The translations under genes were made by a program, and so were the position numbers. A DNA stretch of 64,000 nucleotides, from NCBI RefSeq assembly GCF_033958435.1, contig NC_134142.1, positions 102,309,001 through 102,373,000 on the forward strand, given 5' to 3'. Source of the stretch: Carettochelys insculpta (lineage: Eukaryota; Chordata; Testudines; Carettochelyidae). The notes under the pieces were generated by a model. That model was not told where the DNA came from. It did no database searches and saw only the letters and a list, made by a program, of their open reading frames with translations. Shown in pieces: positions 35,601-48,499 of the stretch; the first letter of the stretch is position 1, and each line of letters opens with the position of its first letter.

Positions 35601-36560
35601 TGTGGACATTTATGGTAATAGCATTATTTTGTAGTTATGCATGTTAAGTGAGGCATTATAGAACTCATGCTTCATGGTATGAACTGAAAGCTGCACAGGG
35701 CAAGAAGTGAGTATGTTGTTTGTGTATGATCCTACACTGAAACACTGTAAACTGAAATCTGAATGATGCATCTGAGTAAGCATGAAAATTTTTCACTCAC
35801 CAACAGAAGTTGGCCCACTAAAAGATATTACTTTGCCTTGTCTTTCTAAAGCCAAACAACACATTTTCAACAACATGTTGACATGACTTAGCACCTAGTG
35901 TAGACAGAGAAAATGTGTTAATTCACACAGTTGGCCAACACAGCTCACTTTGTCAGTGTTTAGGAAACCATGAGTATTCATTTCGGCCCTGCATATCCTT
36001 AGTACCTCTTTTGTTTCTAATGTCTTTGAGTCCCATTGACTTAACTAGGACAGTAAATTTGTTAGGACTGTGATTTTTAGACTTCAAACTCTCCAAAATA
36101 TTTGTTTAGCACATTTTTGAGTGCTCTGTTACAAATACAGCAGAGTTACGTCATTGACAGTGACAGTGTAGCCATCCCACATTTTATTTTTCATGGGGAA
36201 AATATTGTCTTCATGGAAGTTGATGGCAGTTTTACCATAAACCAGTTTTACCACAAACTTCAGTCAGTTCCATTCATTCCATGCCCATTTATTCCTTTGT
36301 CTCTCTGCTGTTTTAGAGTGATAGACACCCATTTATCTTTTAAGCAGTTCAACACCATCTTGTTTCACACTTACTCTTTGATAGCTGTTGGGAGGCATCT
36401 TTTCCTTAGTCTCCATTAATTTTGGGTATCTTTTGCTTAGTCTCCATGAATTTATATTAATATAATCTATTTACAGGTTCCTTATATTCTGGTAATAAAA
36501 ATATTAATTAATCTGGATGGTACCATTAATTGATTGGGAATTGCACAGATGTATGAAAAC
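32657..36560. other. Unique non-coding sequence
   Basis: No gene that I can support. 33,430-33,480 contains AAAGCCCACTGGAGTCAATG, part of a common fold-back amniote repeat. The rest is AT-rich. Confidence 0.5.
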
Positions 36561-36662
36561 AAGCATCCTGATGCCTGATGGGCATTAGGACCCACCCAGA
36601 ACAAGGTGGCACCTCTGAAATCCAAATCTGGTGAAGTCTTCACTGACAAAGCCAAACAGATG

Positions 36663-37372
36663 GGCTACGTCTACACGTGCACCCAACTTCGAAATAGCTT
36701 ATTTCGATGTTGCGACATCGAAATAGGCTATTTCGATGAATAACGTCTACACGTCCTCCAGGGCTGGCAACGTCGATGTTCAACTTCGACGTTGCTCAGC
36801 CCAACATCGAAATAGGCACAGCGAGGGAACGTCTACACGCCAAAGTAGCACACATCGAAATAAGGGAGCCAGGCACAGCTGCAGACAGGGTCACGGGGCG
36901 GACTCAACAGCAAGTCGCTCCCTTAAAGGGCCCCTCCCAGACACACTTTCATTAAACAGTGCAAGATACACAGAGCCAACAACTAGTTGCAGACCCTGTA
37001 TATGCAGCACGGACCCCCAGCTGCAGCAGCAGCAGCCAGAAGCCCTGGGCTAAGGGCTGCTGCCCACGGTGACCACAGAGCCCCGCAAGGGCTGGAGAGA
37101 GAGTATCTCTCAACCCCCCAGCTGATGGCCGCCATGGAGGACCCCGCTATTTCGATGTTGCGGGACGCGGATCGTCTACACGTCCCTACTTCGATGTTGA
37201 ACGTCGAAGTAGGGCGCTATTCCCATCCCCTCATGGGGTTAGCGACTTCGACGTCTCGCCGCCTAACGTCGATTTCAACTTCGAAATAGCGCCCAACACG
37301 TGTAGACGTGACGGGCGCTATTTCGAAGTTACTGCCGCTACTTCGAAGTAGCGTGCACGTGTAGACGCAGCT
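36663..37372 (+). mobile_element. Harbinger-like MITE, copy 2 (710 bp)
   Basis: Exactly as long as copy 1; I count only about six differences, several of them CpG changes. Target duplication ATG (36,660-36,662 and 37,373-37,375). Removing the element and one ATG restores the LINE frame as DKAKQM-ECWVKHYSE, which proves the boundaries. Kozak ATG at 37,134. Confidence 0.93.
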
Positions 37373-38239
37373 ATGGAGTGCTGGGTCAAGCACTACTCCG
37401 AGCGGTACTCATGCGAGAACATTGTGGTCAACTCAGCCCTCGATGCCGTCGAACTCCTACCAGTAGTGGATGAACTGGACCAGGAACCAACTGTGGATAA
37501 GCTGAAGAAAGCCATTGACAACATTGCAGTAGGAAAGGCCCCGGGCCAGGATGGTATACCACCAGAGGTAATCAAGTGTGCCACAGACATTCTCCTGGAA
37601 CTCCTACATGAGCTACTGTGCCTGTGCTGGAGAGAGGGAGAGGTTCTACAGGACATGCGCGACGCTAACATCATAACCTTGTATAAGAACAAAGGAGACA
37701 GAAGCGACTGCAACAATTACCATGGACTCTCCCTCCTAAGCATCACTGGTAAACTGTTCGCTCGCGTCATCCTCAGCAGACTCCAGAAGATTGCTGAGAG
37801 GGTGTATCCTGAATCACAGTGCGGATTCTGCGCAGAGAGATCTACCGTCAACATGGTCTTCTCTCTGAGGCAGCTGCAGGAGAAATGCAGGGAGCAGAGT
37901 AAGCCACTCTATATTGCCTTCATCGACCTAACCAAGGCCTTCGACTTGGTCAGCAGGAATGGACTGTTCAAACTGCTCCACAAGATAGGTTGTCCGCCAC
38001 AGTTACTCAAGATGATCCAGTCTTTCCTCAAAGACATGAGAGGAACAGTCCAAAACGATGGCACATTATCGGATGCTTTCAGCAGCAGGAGCGGCGTCAA
38101 ACAAGGATGTGTCCTTGCTCCGACATTGTTCGGGATCTTCTTCGCACTCCTTCTTAAACACGCCTTTGGATCTTCAACAGAGGGCATCTTTTTTTGCACA
38201 CAAGATCTGACGGGAAACTGTTTAATCTTGCAAGGCTGA
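37373..38239 (+). pseudogene. LINE reverse transcriptase, first part
   Basis: RT blocks in order: GKAPGQDGIPPEVIK, ANIITLYKNKGDRSDCNNY, CGFCAERSTVNMVFSLRQL, YIAFIDLTKAFDLVSR and GVKQGCVLAPTLFGIFF. A T-run (38,189-38,195) shifts the frame before the active site; the second copy of this LINE has no such run at that point and reads on as a LINE. The ORF starts just after the MITE but the true frame continues upstream of it (about 36,580-36,662). Confidence 0.9.
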
Positions 38240-38251
38240 AAGCTAAATCTA

Positions 38252-39207
38252 AGGTACGGGAAGTCCTCATCAGAGACATGCTGTTCGCAGATGATGCTGC
38301 TGTTGTGTCACACACATAAGACCAGCTTCAGAAGCTGCTGGATCGGTTCTCCAAAGCACGCAAGGACTTTGGGCTCTCCATCAGCCTAAAGAAGACAAAT
38401 CTACTTGCTCAGGATGTTGCTGATTCTCCATCAATCAGTATTGACAGCTATACGTTAGAGGTCGTCCACGAGTTCGTTTACCTCGGGTCCACCATCACTG
38501 ACACCCTGTCGTTGGACACTGAGCTAAATAGGAGGATCGGTAAAGCAGCAACAACTCTGTCCAGACTCAGCAAGAGAGTGTGGAATTACAACAGGCTGTA
38601 CACTCACACCAAAATGCAAGTCTACAGAGTCTGCATCCTCAGCACCCTCCTTTACGGCAGCGAGACTTGGACCCTGTACGCCCGCCAGGAAAAGAGGCTG
38701 AACGTCTTCCACGTGTGCTGCCTCAGGCGCATCCTTGGAATATCGTGGAAGGACAGAGTGTCCAACACTACCGTCCTTGAGCAAGCTGGAATCGCAACTA
38801 TGCACACCCTCCTCAGGCAGCGTCGGCTCCGCTGGCTTGGCCACGTCCACAGGATGAATGATGGAAGAATCCCAAAAGACATCCTATATGGCGAGCTAGC
38901 CTCTGGCAAAAGACCTCCCGGACACCCCCAGCTGCGCTACAAAGATGTTTGCAAGAGAAACCTCAGGTCAGTAGACATCAAGTCAGACAGCTGGGAAGAG
39001 CTGGCAGACGATCGCAGCAGATGGAGGCAGGAACTCTACAAGGGCCTTCAGAAGGGTGAGTTGAGGATCAGACAGCTAGCAAAGGAGAAGCGAGCCCACA
39101 GAAAGCACAGCAAGGACCTGCCAGACACCCATTACATATGCAACAGATGCAGCAAGGACTGTCACTCTTGTGTGGGTCTTCACTGTCACAGCCGACACCA
39201 CAAATGA
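38252..39207 (+). pseudogene. LINE reverse transcriptase, second part, and Cys/His tail
   Basis: After the frameshift: LFADD active site at 38,281-38,295, then an in-frame stop (TAA in CACACATAAGACC, where the other copy reads CATGCAGAAGACC). Next come FGLSISLKKTN, HEFVYLGSTITDT and a long C-terminal region (38,512-39,207, 231 codons) with YGSETWTLYARQEKRLNVFH, LRRILGISWKDRV and RLRWLGHVHRMNDGRIPKD. It ends CNRCSKDCHSCVGLHCHSRH, a degenerate C2H2/CCHC-like zinc finger near the stop. Confidence 0.88.
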
Positions 39208-39281
39208 GGATGCCAAACGGAACTACAAAGGGCACGTTCCATAGTCTACGTAGACTGAAGAATGCTACTACTACTGATGCC

Positions 39282-40128
39282 CAAAGAACTTACTGGGTGG
39301 ATTCGAACCAGTGGCATAGGTGTAAAGATTTCATGTAGACTGCTTTTAATCCTCTGAACTGTTCATAGCTTTTAACATTATATTATGTTGACACACCTAA
39401 GTACCTTTAATTACAAGTGTCGACATGTCCATTATAAATCTCAATTCCCAGGCTTTTATATCTTAGTAATGGCAAAGGAAACTGTTCTAGTGTGAAACCT
39501 GACATGCAGGCCTCAGCATGAGGGTAGAGGTTTTCTTGAACCTTATTTGAAAACAAACCCTCCCCGTCTCCTTCAGGTATAATTTACTCTATCGGTTTCC
39601 TTTTTGGTACTTCACTGTTCAAAAATAATATAATGCTGTAAACTGAAATTTTGCAGACCATTGGCCATTAAAATAATGGGTTGGGGGTGGGGGCTCTAAG
39701 CTCAGTTTATCTGAAAAATAAAACCTTCAAACCACTTATATATTTCTTTTGTTTAGAAGAACATTTTAATGGTGCATTAGAACTCAGAGATTCTATTCAC
39801 CGCTTGCTCTCAGAACAGAAACTATACTACAATATATGTAGAGAAAACAGAGGACAAAGGAGAGAGCTGAGTTGTTAACTTTAGGGTCCATCATTATATG
39901 CTACTTATGATTATATTATTAGGTTGGAATTGTATCATCCCTGGGTCTTGTCTGGTTTATCATTATCATCTTCAATAGCTACTGGTCTGTTGTATCAGTG
40001 CCTTGCTCAGTGAAAGGCTGGCTTTCATCTGATTAAGCTCAACAATTTCTAATTTGAGTGCCTAAAAAGGCTGGTGTTTTAATCCAGGCCTTTTATCATG
40101 AGCAATGGAAGCTCAGTATCTCTATATC
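39282..40128. other. Unique non-coding sequence with a weak candidate exon
   Basis: Mostly AT-rich. At 39,757-39,878 (plus), after TATATTTCTTTTGTTTAG, a frame is open for 40 codons (EHFNGALELRDSIHRLLSEQ...) to TAA. The acceptor is reasonable but there is no clear donor and I recognise no protein. Confidence 0.3.
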
Positions 40129-42086
40129 AATGGTTCCAAAACTTTTTTAGCATCACACCGCCTTTTTGATTTTTGAAAAACTCAAAATGCCCCTCACCCC
40201 TTTTTAACAAAAAATTCAATTCATACTCCTACACATCAAAAGGCAAAAAAAAAAAAAATAAAAAAAAATATTTTGTTGTATGAAATTTTGAAAATTAAAA
40301 TTTTTTTATGGGAGTGGTATCCAATCTTTTTAAACCCAAGATCACTTTTTTGATGTCAGGGCAAGCCCCAAGACTCCACCCTTTTCTTGAGGCCCCACTT
40401 CTCTGTTCCCCTCCTCTCCATCATTTGCATTCCCCAGCCCTTACTCACTCTCATTGGGTTGAGACAGGAGGTATGGACTCTGGGGTGGGAATGAGGGATC
40501 TGGGTGTGGGAACGGGTGAAAGATGGAAGCTCTGGAAGGAAATTTGGGTGCAGGAAGAGGTGGAGAAGGGGCTGATGACTCAAAGCGAATGTGGGGTTCA
40601 GGTGGTGTTGGGATGTTGAGCAAACCACAGACTTGTGGCTGTGAAGGTGCAGGAGTTCAGGTGGGGGTGTATGAGGGGCTCAGGGCAGTGGGGTTGGGAG
40701 TCTGATGGGCTCAGGAGACAGATTTGCAGTGTGTGGATTGTGCAGTAATGTTGTGGTAGAAGACTGAGGGTGTGAGATGCTCAGGACAGGGGGTTCCGGT
40801 GTATGATAGGCTCAGGATTGAGGGGTGTGTGGGGATGCAGGTGTGTTACAATGCTGTGGCCAGATGGGGACTTGGCCCCGATTGGAGACTTGTTGGCCAG
40901 ACTTCATTTTTAAATAAAATATATCCAACACGAATGTTTTAGCATTGTCTTTATTTATGGGAGGCGGGGGGAACCTGTTTTGGGTCAGGGGTTACTGATC
41001 CACAGAAAAATAAGTCAGGGACCACACAAGTGACATGCAAACCACCAACCCTCCCTTCCAAGCCCCACTGATGTCGCCTCAACTGAGATGCTTCCCTCCT
41101 CTGGCACCTCAGCTCCATGGAGGGAAGGTCAGTAGGACTGAGGTTCAAGGGCTCAGGTCAGATTAATTCTTCTGAAGTTCCAGGGTTAGTGGAATTTGTG
41201 GGCCCTGCTACACTCTGAGGTGGGGCCATAAATGAGGGATCCATTGTACAGAACAGAGCTGCCAGCGAGTGGGATAGGGATGAGATGCAGAATCTGGGTG
41301 GAAAATAGGGTACAGGAGCAAGCTGGGGGTAGGAGTCTGGCCAGGAGGTGAGGCAGGAACAGGATGTTGGTGGAGCCCAGAGCAGGATACTTATGGGGGT
41401 CTGGGCAGGGTACTTGTGGGGGTGTGGACAAGGGGACAGAGCGCTCGTGGCAGTCTATGGGAGGCGATAGCTCACCTGGTACCTGCGGGACCCGCAGCTG
41501 CATGCCAGGTCCAGGGTCTCAGGAAGTGCCTGTACTGTTTCCCCTCCCCAAACAGCCAGCGAGTTTCCTGACAAGCAGAGTCTGTTGCCTGCTAGTGACC
41601 TCCTTCCACCTACTGCCTCCCTGTGCCGGGGGCAAGGTGGGGAGTGGGAGTCCCAGGTCCGTGCCAGCTCCAACTGCTCAGGCAGCAAACAGCTGCTGTG
41701 GGGAGCGAGGAGCAGGGTGTGTGCTGCCTGAGCAGTTGGAGCTGGCACAGACCCGGGGCTCCTATTTCCCCTATATCCCCCCATGCAGGAAGGCAGCAGG
41801 TGGAAAGAAGTCACTGGTTGGCAACAGACCCTACTTTTCAGGAAACATGCCACCTGTTTGGGGAGGGGACGCAGCACACATGCTTCCTGAGATGCTGGCT
41901 CTAGTGCGCAGCTCCAGAAACCCCCGCCGGTTGCAGGAAGCCAGTGTTACCTCCATTTTTGCAGGAGGCAATGCCAGTGTGGGCTCTTTCTTGGGGTGTG
42001 GGGACTTGGAGGGGCTTGGTTGTCTCATGCCCCCTGGAATTTCTTCACACCTCCTCAGGGGATGCACACCCCAGTCTGGGAGCCTA
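40129..42086. mobile_element. Composite hAT-like block
   Basis: Left end CAATGGTTCCAAAACTTTTT, right end AGTCTGGGAGCCTACA resemble the termini at 371-1187. CTCTATAT and ACCTAGAT flank it, a poor (5 of 8) duplication. Nested GC-rich units include another hAT-like start near 40,314 (GTGGTATCCAATCTTTTTAA). A large inverted repeat sits at 41,487-41,930. Several frames are open because of composition. Confidence 0.5.
41487..41930. repeat. Large imperfect inverted repeat
   Basis: Arms of about 200 bp centred near 41,705. The inner 25 bp are perfect: 41,663-41,687 is the reverse complement of 41,722-41,746. Farther out, CAAACAGCCAGCGAGTTTCC-type sequence pairs with GTGGCATGTTTCC-type sequence less exactly. 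Confidence 0.75.
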
Positions 42087-44411
42087 CAACCTAGATTAAA
42101 ATGGCCTCATTTTTAGATGCTTACATGTGAATTCAGGTGCTAAAATTTAGGCAACCAGTTTTGAAAATGTTGGCCTCAGTTTATAGAACTGCATAGAAAA
42201 TTGACATTCTGTATCAGCCCAGTGATCATTCTACTCTAGAATCCGAGCTCTGACACACAGCAGAGCCAGAAACTAGAAAGGAAATGCAAGAAACACCATA
42301 CAGGACATCTGTTGAATAACCTATCCTGTCCACAGGAAAAATTTCTAAGAACCTTCAGGCTCCTCCCCAAAGCACTACATTTGGTATCCTTCTAGGGCTT
42401 TAAAACATTCTACATAGCAATCAATGGTTTCTCTTTCCATATGAAATTCTAACCCACTCTTAAATCTCACTGACTTCTTGGCCTCAACATCTAGAGGCAC
42501 TGAATTCCACCTGCTAATTAGGTAGTCACCTAAAGAAAGAGCCTTGTTTGGAAAAATGATTGTTAGTAATTACATGTTACATAGGACCATGCAGAATACT
42601 TACTGGAGACATAAATAAGATCTAATTTAATTTTCATTTGCAGGGAAAATGCCACATCATCACCTTTTGAAAGCAACTGTTGCATCTTATTCAGGAAAGC
42701 ACTGAAGAATGTGGTTAAAATTAAGCATGTGTTTAAGTTCTGTGCTCGATAAGATTGATTTCCTGAATCAGGTCCAGAATTTGTGATAAGCTTCCAAAAT
42801 AACCTTTAGTTAGATTTCATATTATTAAATATTTCTGTGGGATTTAACGTTAAAATGTGTTTAATTTTCTGAACTTTTAAATTTAACAGCTTTTGTTATA
42901 ACTCTCTAGATCAAGTAACATTTTAAATTTTATAATCAATGTCTTAGATGCTGATAGATGAAATAGGAAGGAATAGAATATAATAGCCTAACAAATTAAT
43001 TGACATCAAGCAAATGAAGAAAATCCTGGTTATGTAAAAATAGGCACTGGACTAGAAAAATAACTGTTCCTGCTTAGGACTGAGCAATTTACAGTGGTCT
43101 GCTTGTTATAATAGGTGTTAGTCAAGCAATCTGAATGGATCCTGGAGGGGCTAAAATTTCAAAATTGAATGGGGGAAGTATAAATGGAGGATAATTTTTA
43201 AGTGCTGATTTATTGAGTACCCACATATAAGCTCCTCTGTATTGCAAAATATTTTAGTCCTAGAACGACTGACACTGACTTCGGTGGATCTATTCATAGG
43301 AAGGAGGATTGGGGCATTTAATTATGCATATAAATTGAGTTTGCAAACGAATTAAATATGGCCTGATTAATTTCTAAAAGAATAGGGGAAAAGCATGTCC
43401 ATTCCTTGATCCTCACAATGCACAGTGCGTACAGTAAAGTAACCACTTATGACACACAGACTGTGAAGGAAAAACACAGCCATAACTTTCAAATGTTTGA
43501 GGAGGGAAAAGAGGCCTCTTCATAGCATTTGGTGGTCCCATCATCTGTCTCCTGTTTGACCATGTTTTTCCTTCTGCCTTTCAGGGTGGGTGGCTTCTCA
43601 ACCATATTAGGAAAGGTAACATTGGCCATCTTATCAGAAGGAAGTACGCAATTTAGTTCTCATTGAGAAATGGTGATGGAGTTCTGAAATCAAGGGCTTA
43701 CATGTAATTATAGTGCATGATATGTGGACTGAGTGGACGCATAACAGTAAAATGGACAAGTATTTGATCTACTTGGAACTGGTAATTTTCTTTTAAGAAA
43801 TTTTCAATGGGATACAAAATTGGAAGTCAGTATCACAATATTACAACTGACAGGAAAATGTGTGTGTTTGTGTACATACATGTGCATATGGGTTTTTTTT
43901 TAGACCACAATGGTATGAGCAGACTAAGCAAATTGTAAAATGCATGTATTAAGGGTAGTTGGGACTTAATCATTATTGATCTTGTTTACTACAGTAGTAC
44001 CTTGGGGCACTTCAGTAGCAAAGTGGTAGATTGTTCATGCTGCGAAGATCTTACAGTCTACATAGATGAGACAGAAAAGGCTGGGGGACTTGGTATAGTG
44101 TGAGCTGAACAATTTGATGTCTGCAAATGTCATATTAGTTAAATGATATTTTTGGGAAATGTGGGAAGGCAAGGGAGGTGAGGAAGCAGAGAGTAAGAAG
44201 GGCAGGTTTAGCAAGGAAGTCAAGGGATAAGACTGATTCTCCTCTCACATCAGCGTGTGAGGAGATTCAGCCCCAGAGTTATGGAAAGAAAAATAACTTG
44301 CTATGTAACTCCTGCAAAAACCTCTGCAAGCAAGTAAAATGCACTGGATCTAACAGATGCTATGTAAGTGAAATTGTAGCTTAGCCCAGCTATGCAATAA
44401 ATGGATGGGAT
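42087..44411. other. Unique non-coding sequence
   Basis: AT-rich; no gene seen. Confidence 0.5.
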
Positions 44412-44545
44412 CATAGATGCTGGAACAATTTGTATAGTGGGGGTGCTGAGAGCCATTGAACCAAACTGAAAACCTGATATATAATGAAAACCAAGGTGGG
44501 GCTGCTGCAGCACAACACCCCCAGCCCCCCAGTTCCAGCACCTAT
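44412..44545. repeat. Short DNA element (MITE-like)
   Basis: AGATGCTGGAACAATTT at the left and GTTCCAGCACCTATG at the right are inverted; the interior has GTGGGGGTGCTGAGAGCC, shared with 30,945-31,075. About 135 bp long. Target duplication uncertain. Confidence 0.6.
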
Positions 44546-47500
44546 GCATGGGATTGAATTAGACAATTGTGGGATGAATCATGATCTGGGAATTCTTTTC
44601 TTGGTGTAACAAGAAACCTATTAAATACAGCCATTGAAAATAACATGGAAATATTTAAAGATGAAATATTTTCATGTTATTTATGATTAAATAAAATAAA
44701 CAAAACAGCGTGGAACACTGAAAGAATATTTGCTGCTTGTGTGTTACAGAAATAAAGTTGCTAGGTTGGATCTGGTGACAGAGATGAGAATATACCAATG
44801 CAAAAAATGTATATGCAATGAGAACTTGTCATTAGAAGAGGAACAGAGGCCTATCATTAGCGCAGAATGCAGATGCATCATGGATTGGAGTTCGTCTGGA
44901 GGCTCGTTTAGCCTTAAGGTATAGAACGTATCAATGAGTACATTACTGCATGTGTCCCTAATGGATCCTTTGTCCAAAAATAATAATTGAATGGACCCCT
45001 CTCAATGTATAACAGCTTTTTCTATGGGAAAGGTGCAAAGCTAAGAAACACTGTATTATAAAAGGGAGCTATTGTGAACAATCCTCACTTTCAATTTATA
45101 TAATCCCACATTTTAGTTGTGTGTTGCTAAACAATCTGTAAAGGCTTAAAGCTAAAAATTGAAATTGTACTTCAGACTGTCCAGAAAAAATAAAACCCTA
45201 CAATCAGAGATGAAAGATGCCTGTTTCATCTGGATTTGTAATAACCGAACTATTCATGCTGAAAGTGCTTCGCTTACGGTTTTAAAAAAGAAGTTATAAA
45301 GTGAAAGAAACTGAAGCATTATTGCTGCAGAAGATAGAATTAAATACTTTTTGGCTTTTAATTTTTTATAATGGTGCCTCTTACTGGTTTTAAATTACAT
45401 TTGAAGAATAAAACATCATCTTGATGTGCAAAAGGATTTCACAAATTGGCAAAAAATATATAGCTGGGGTGAAGTTTGAGACCTTGAACCCCAAAGAACT
45501 AATATTTAATGCTTTTGGTTAAAAAAAATAGCCCTGGTTTCTTAGCAACCAACATGTGAAAAGAATTGATCACTAGGGTCCAAATTCTGTCATTTTTACC
45601 CAAAAATTCTTAGCGCTTCAGTCCATGATTAATCCATTGGAAGTGGCGTACATTGATTGCTAACAAGGTCCCAAAGTCTGGCTCTGGATTAGCAATATGA
45701 TCCCATGATTATAGCATTGATTCAAACCCCACTCTTTTTTTTTTTCCCCCCTGGGAAAAAAAAAGGTCGAAAGCACCATACAGTATTTCATGTGTGAGTT
45801 TCTCCGGTGTGACTTTAAAAACTGAACTCTTCTCTGTTCTGTGTGTATCTTAAAGACCCCATGCAAAGTTTTGTAAGAGGATTTTCTGCCAAAAATTTTC
45901 TTCCCTGGTATTTGTTGTGTTGTGGCCCAGACAGTTGCTACTTTTTCCTCAGCAACACTTGTATTTCAGAGGAAATAATGTAGGAAGAGGGATTTTTTTC
46001 AAAAGCTAGTTAAGTATACAACTTCCATGGAAGGTTGATGGGAATTGAGCACCTAACTTCATTTGTGCCTTCAAAAAATCTCACCCAGATTTCATAAAGC
46101 ACATTGGGATCCTTTGAGATGAAAATGTTATAGAAATATAGCTTACTTTTCTATTCAGTGTTACTACCACGGTTGTATCAGTAGAATCAGTCCTATCAGG
46201 ATGTGGTATTAACTAAGGTTTTGGAGGAGGATTACTGTATTGAGTCCTTTTTTCAATGATGGATGCTCAAGGTGATACGAGAGAGTTTCTCCTGAAAAGG
46301 AACTAGTATAACCATTCAACTGTCCTGTGATACAATATTTCCAGTCTGTTAGGTTACAGGTTTTTTTTTTTTCATTCCAAACTAATTCTAATGCAAAACA
46401 ACTTAAGCATTAAACAAGAAAAAGGACTACTCACCACTGCTGAAAATTCCCTAGGTGGGATAGGGAGGGGAAAAAAGTTATCCCCTGTGATATCTACGGC
46501 TTCTTGTACCACTGTTATTCTAAGAGTCTGTCAAGCATACTGTAACTGGAACTTTGTCCTTGAGAACACCTGGGTTCAGTGGCTTTATACATGAGATGAT
46601 GATTTTGGGTACAGGATGGATCCAGATTTTCCCATATTCGCAGAACAGCTAAAGCAGTGACACGTTTAGTAGGCCTCCAACCTACCCTCTCTCTCTCTCT
46701 CTCTTTGTATTTTGATAAACTTTAGAAATAGGACTCTGTCTGTCCCAGTGTTGTGCAAACACTGGGGCAAGGGTAGCCCGACATTTACAAACTTGCCAAA
46801 CTACAAGTTGGTTCCCCCCTGCAGTAATACGTGGAGCCCCCCAGGTAGATGCAGTGTGTACCATTAGAAAGAGTTCTTCCCTCAGCATAGCTCCACCACC
46901 TCCCTCAATAATGTTAGCTATGCCCAGGGAATCCCTCTTCTCTGGGCATAGTTGCGTTTACTGTGGGGGTTTTCCTGGTAGAGCCCTATCAGCTATAGGG
47001 TATGATCGTGTACACGCATGCACTCCTGTGTCCACATTCTCCCAGCCAATATAGCTATGCTGACACAAATTGGTAGTGTAGTCCAGGCTTAGCTACTTCT
47101 GATTTAGACCAGCGTTAAACGAAGCAGCATTATTATCCCAGGTTCTGCATCGCTCCTATATTCTACATTATGGGACCTCCTTTTTAAACAGAGTAGATCA
47201 AATTCTGTGCTGATATTCATCTCTCTAGGGCAGGTTTATAAGCTCATCTAAGAATGGCTCCAAAAGAGCCAGGTGAATAGTACTTTTGTAGTAAAATACT
47301 ACTTGGCAAAGTGGTCAACCATTCAGAGTAGTACGTGATTTCCTTTTGTGTCTGTTAAAAAATCTGTGCATGTCCACAGCCCTGCAATAAGGGGAATAGG
47401 GGGAATCCCTCGTCAGAGAGATACTGCATTGGATGATGTTTGTGTGGCAACATTTTTCTGTTTAAAAAGTAAAGTGAATGAAGCTAAATACTGTGTAATG

Positions 47501-48499
47501 CACTATTGATGGACAGCCTCCTTGTTAACTGTGTAGTCATTTGTGATTTGGCAAAATGACAGAATGTGGAAATAGGAACATTCCTTTTAATGCTACTGGA
47601 ATATAGGGACCAAAACAACTCATTACTGCACAGTAAAACCCCTTTCCTATTTGATTGTCCTTCGTAAACAGGAACAGCTGGCAAACAATTCCATGTGATT
47701 GTGGTTGCTTTATGTCACAAGAAATACCATTTTTAATGGAAAAGAGAAAGTTGGAGTATATGGTGAGTCCAGGGAGGACTTAATGGAACACTCCCAAACT
47801 CAGCAGTCAAGGAGAAACATAAGATCCATCTGAAATTCGCAATAAGCAACCACAGGAACTTCAAAATCATTACAGCACCAGGATGGTGAAGTCCATAGCC
47901 CAGTGCTATAATGATTTGGACATTTGTACAGTACATTCTATTCTGTTGTGTGCAGGTTTTTATACTGAGCTCATCACTATAGTATCTGAGTGCTTGCCAG
48001 CAGTGCTTTAAGCCATGTGATGAGACATCTCTCGCATGTTTGTTCTCTCATCCTCTTCTCAAGGGTTTTGGTTGTATGCAGTGTTTTTTAAACAAACAAA
48101 TAAATAAATAAATGTACTGTTGCTATGTGCTTCTTTTAGAGAAGGCAAGGTCAAAGAAGTGTGCGTTGTATTTGAAGCAGAAAATGATGATGTTTGTGGT
48201 AATCTTTCATTCCTGGGGGAGTTCTTGGACTATCTCGAAGGTTCTGTTTTTTGCACAAATAAGCTTTACTTATCTTGTAGAGAGTTGCACTGTGCTAGAG
48301 GAGAAACGATGTCAATCACTATATTGGTGTTGGAGCATTAGACAATATTTAATACATACTTGGCCTGGTCCATAAAGAGCTTTGAACATAAGGGCTGAGA
48401 CAACACATGAAGGCAAGTGACTAAATATTGGCCGCATGTGCAAGTGCTGCTGCACAAATGCTAGAAATCTAAAGACCAAGACGGGTAAACTAGTGGCTG
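44546..48499. other. Unique non-coding sequence
   Basis: No recognised gene. (CT)n lies at about 46,687-46,704, and A-rich (AAAC/AAAT)n near 48,090-48,112. Around 46,850-47,095 the segment ending GTGTAGTCCAGGCTTAGC resembles the end of a common reptile MITE. After TATGTGCTTCTTTTAG, 48,140-48,341 is open for about 67 codons (GKVKEVCVVFEAENDDVCG...), a very weak exon candidate. Confidence 0.45.

Larger units (their letters stand above)
36576..39273 (+). mobile_element. Second LINE type (RTE-X-like?), 5' truncated, with MITE
   Basis: Flanked by CTGATGCC at 36,568-36,575 and at 39,274-39,281, an 8-bp candidate target duplication. The 3' end is a CTACTACTA tail after GTCTACGTAGACTGAAG. It encodes reverse transcriptase and a C-terminal Cys/His domain and is cut by the MITE at 36,663-37,372. 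Clade assignment is by memory of related proteins and uncertain. The other copy is at 54,844-57,333. Confidence 0.85.

Noticed and set aside
37393..37716. Minus-strand frame opposite the LINE RT
   Set aside because: Antisense shadow of the reverse transcriptase.
41364..42116. 250-codon frame
   Set aside because: It spans the large inverted repeat in a GC-rich transposon block; the opposite strand is equally open and no domain is seen.
46687..46704. Short (CT)n run
   Set aside because: Ordinary microsatellite with no sign of function.
48120..48341. Acidic 73-codon frame with an upstream TTTTAG
   Set aside because: Only a weak acceptor, no donor, no family; mentioned in the region note only.
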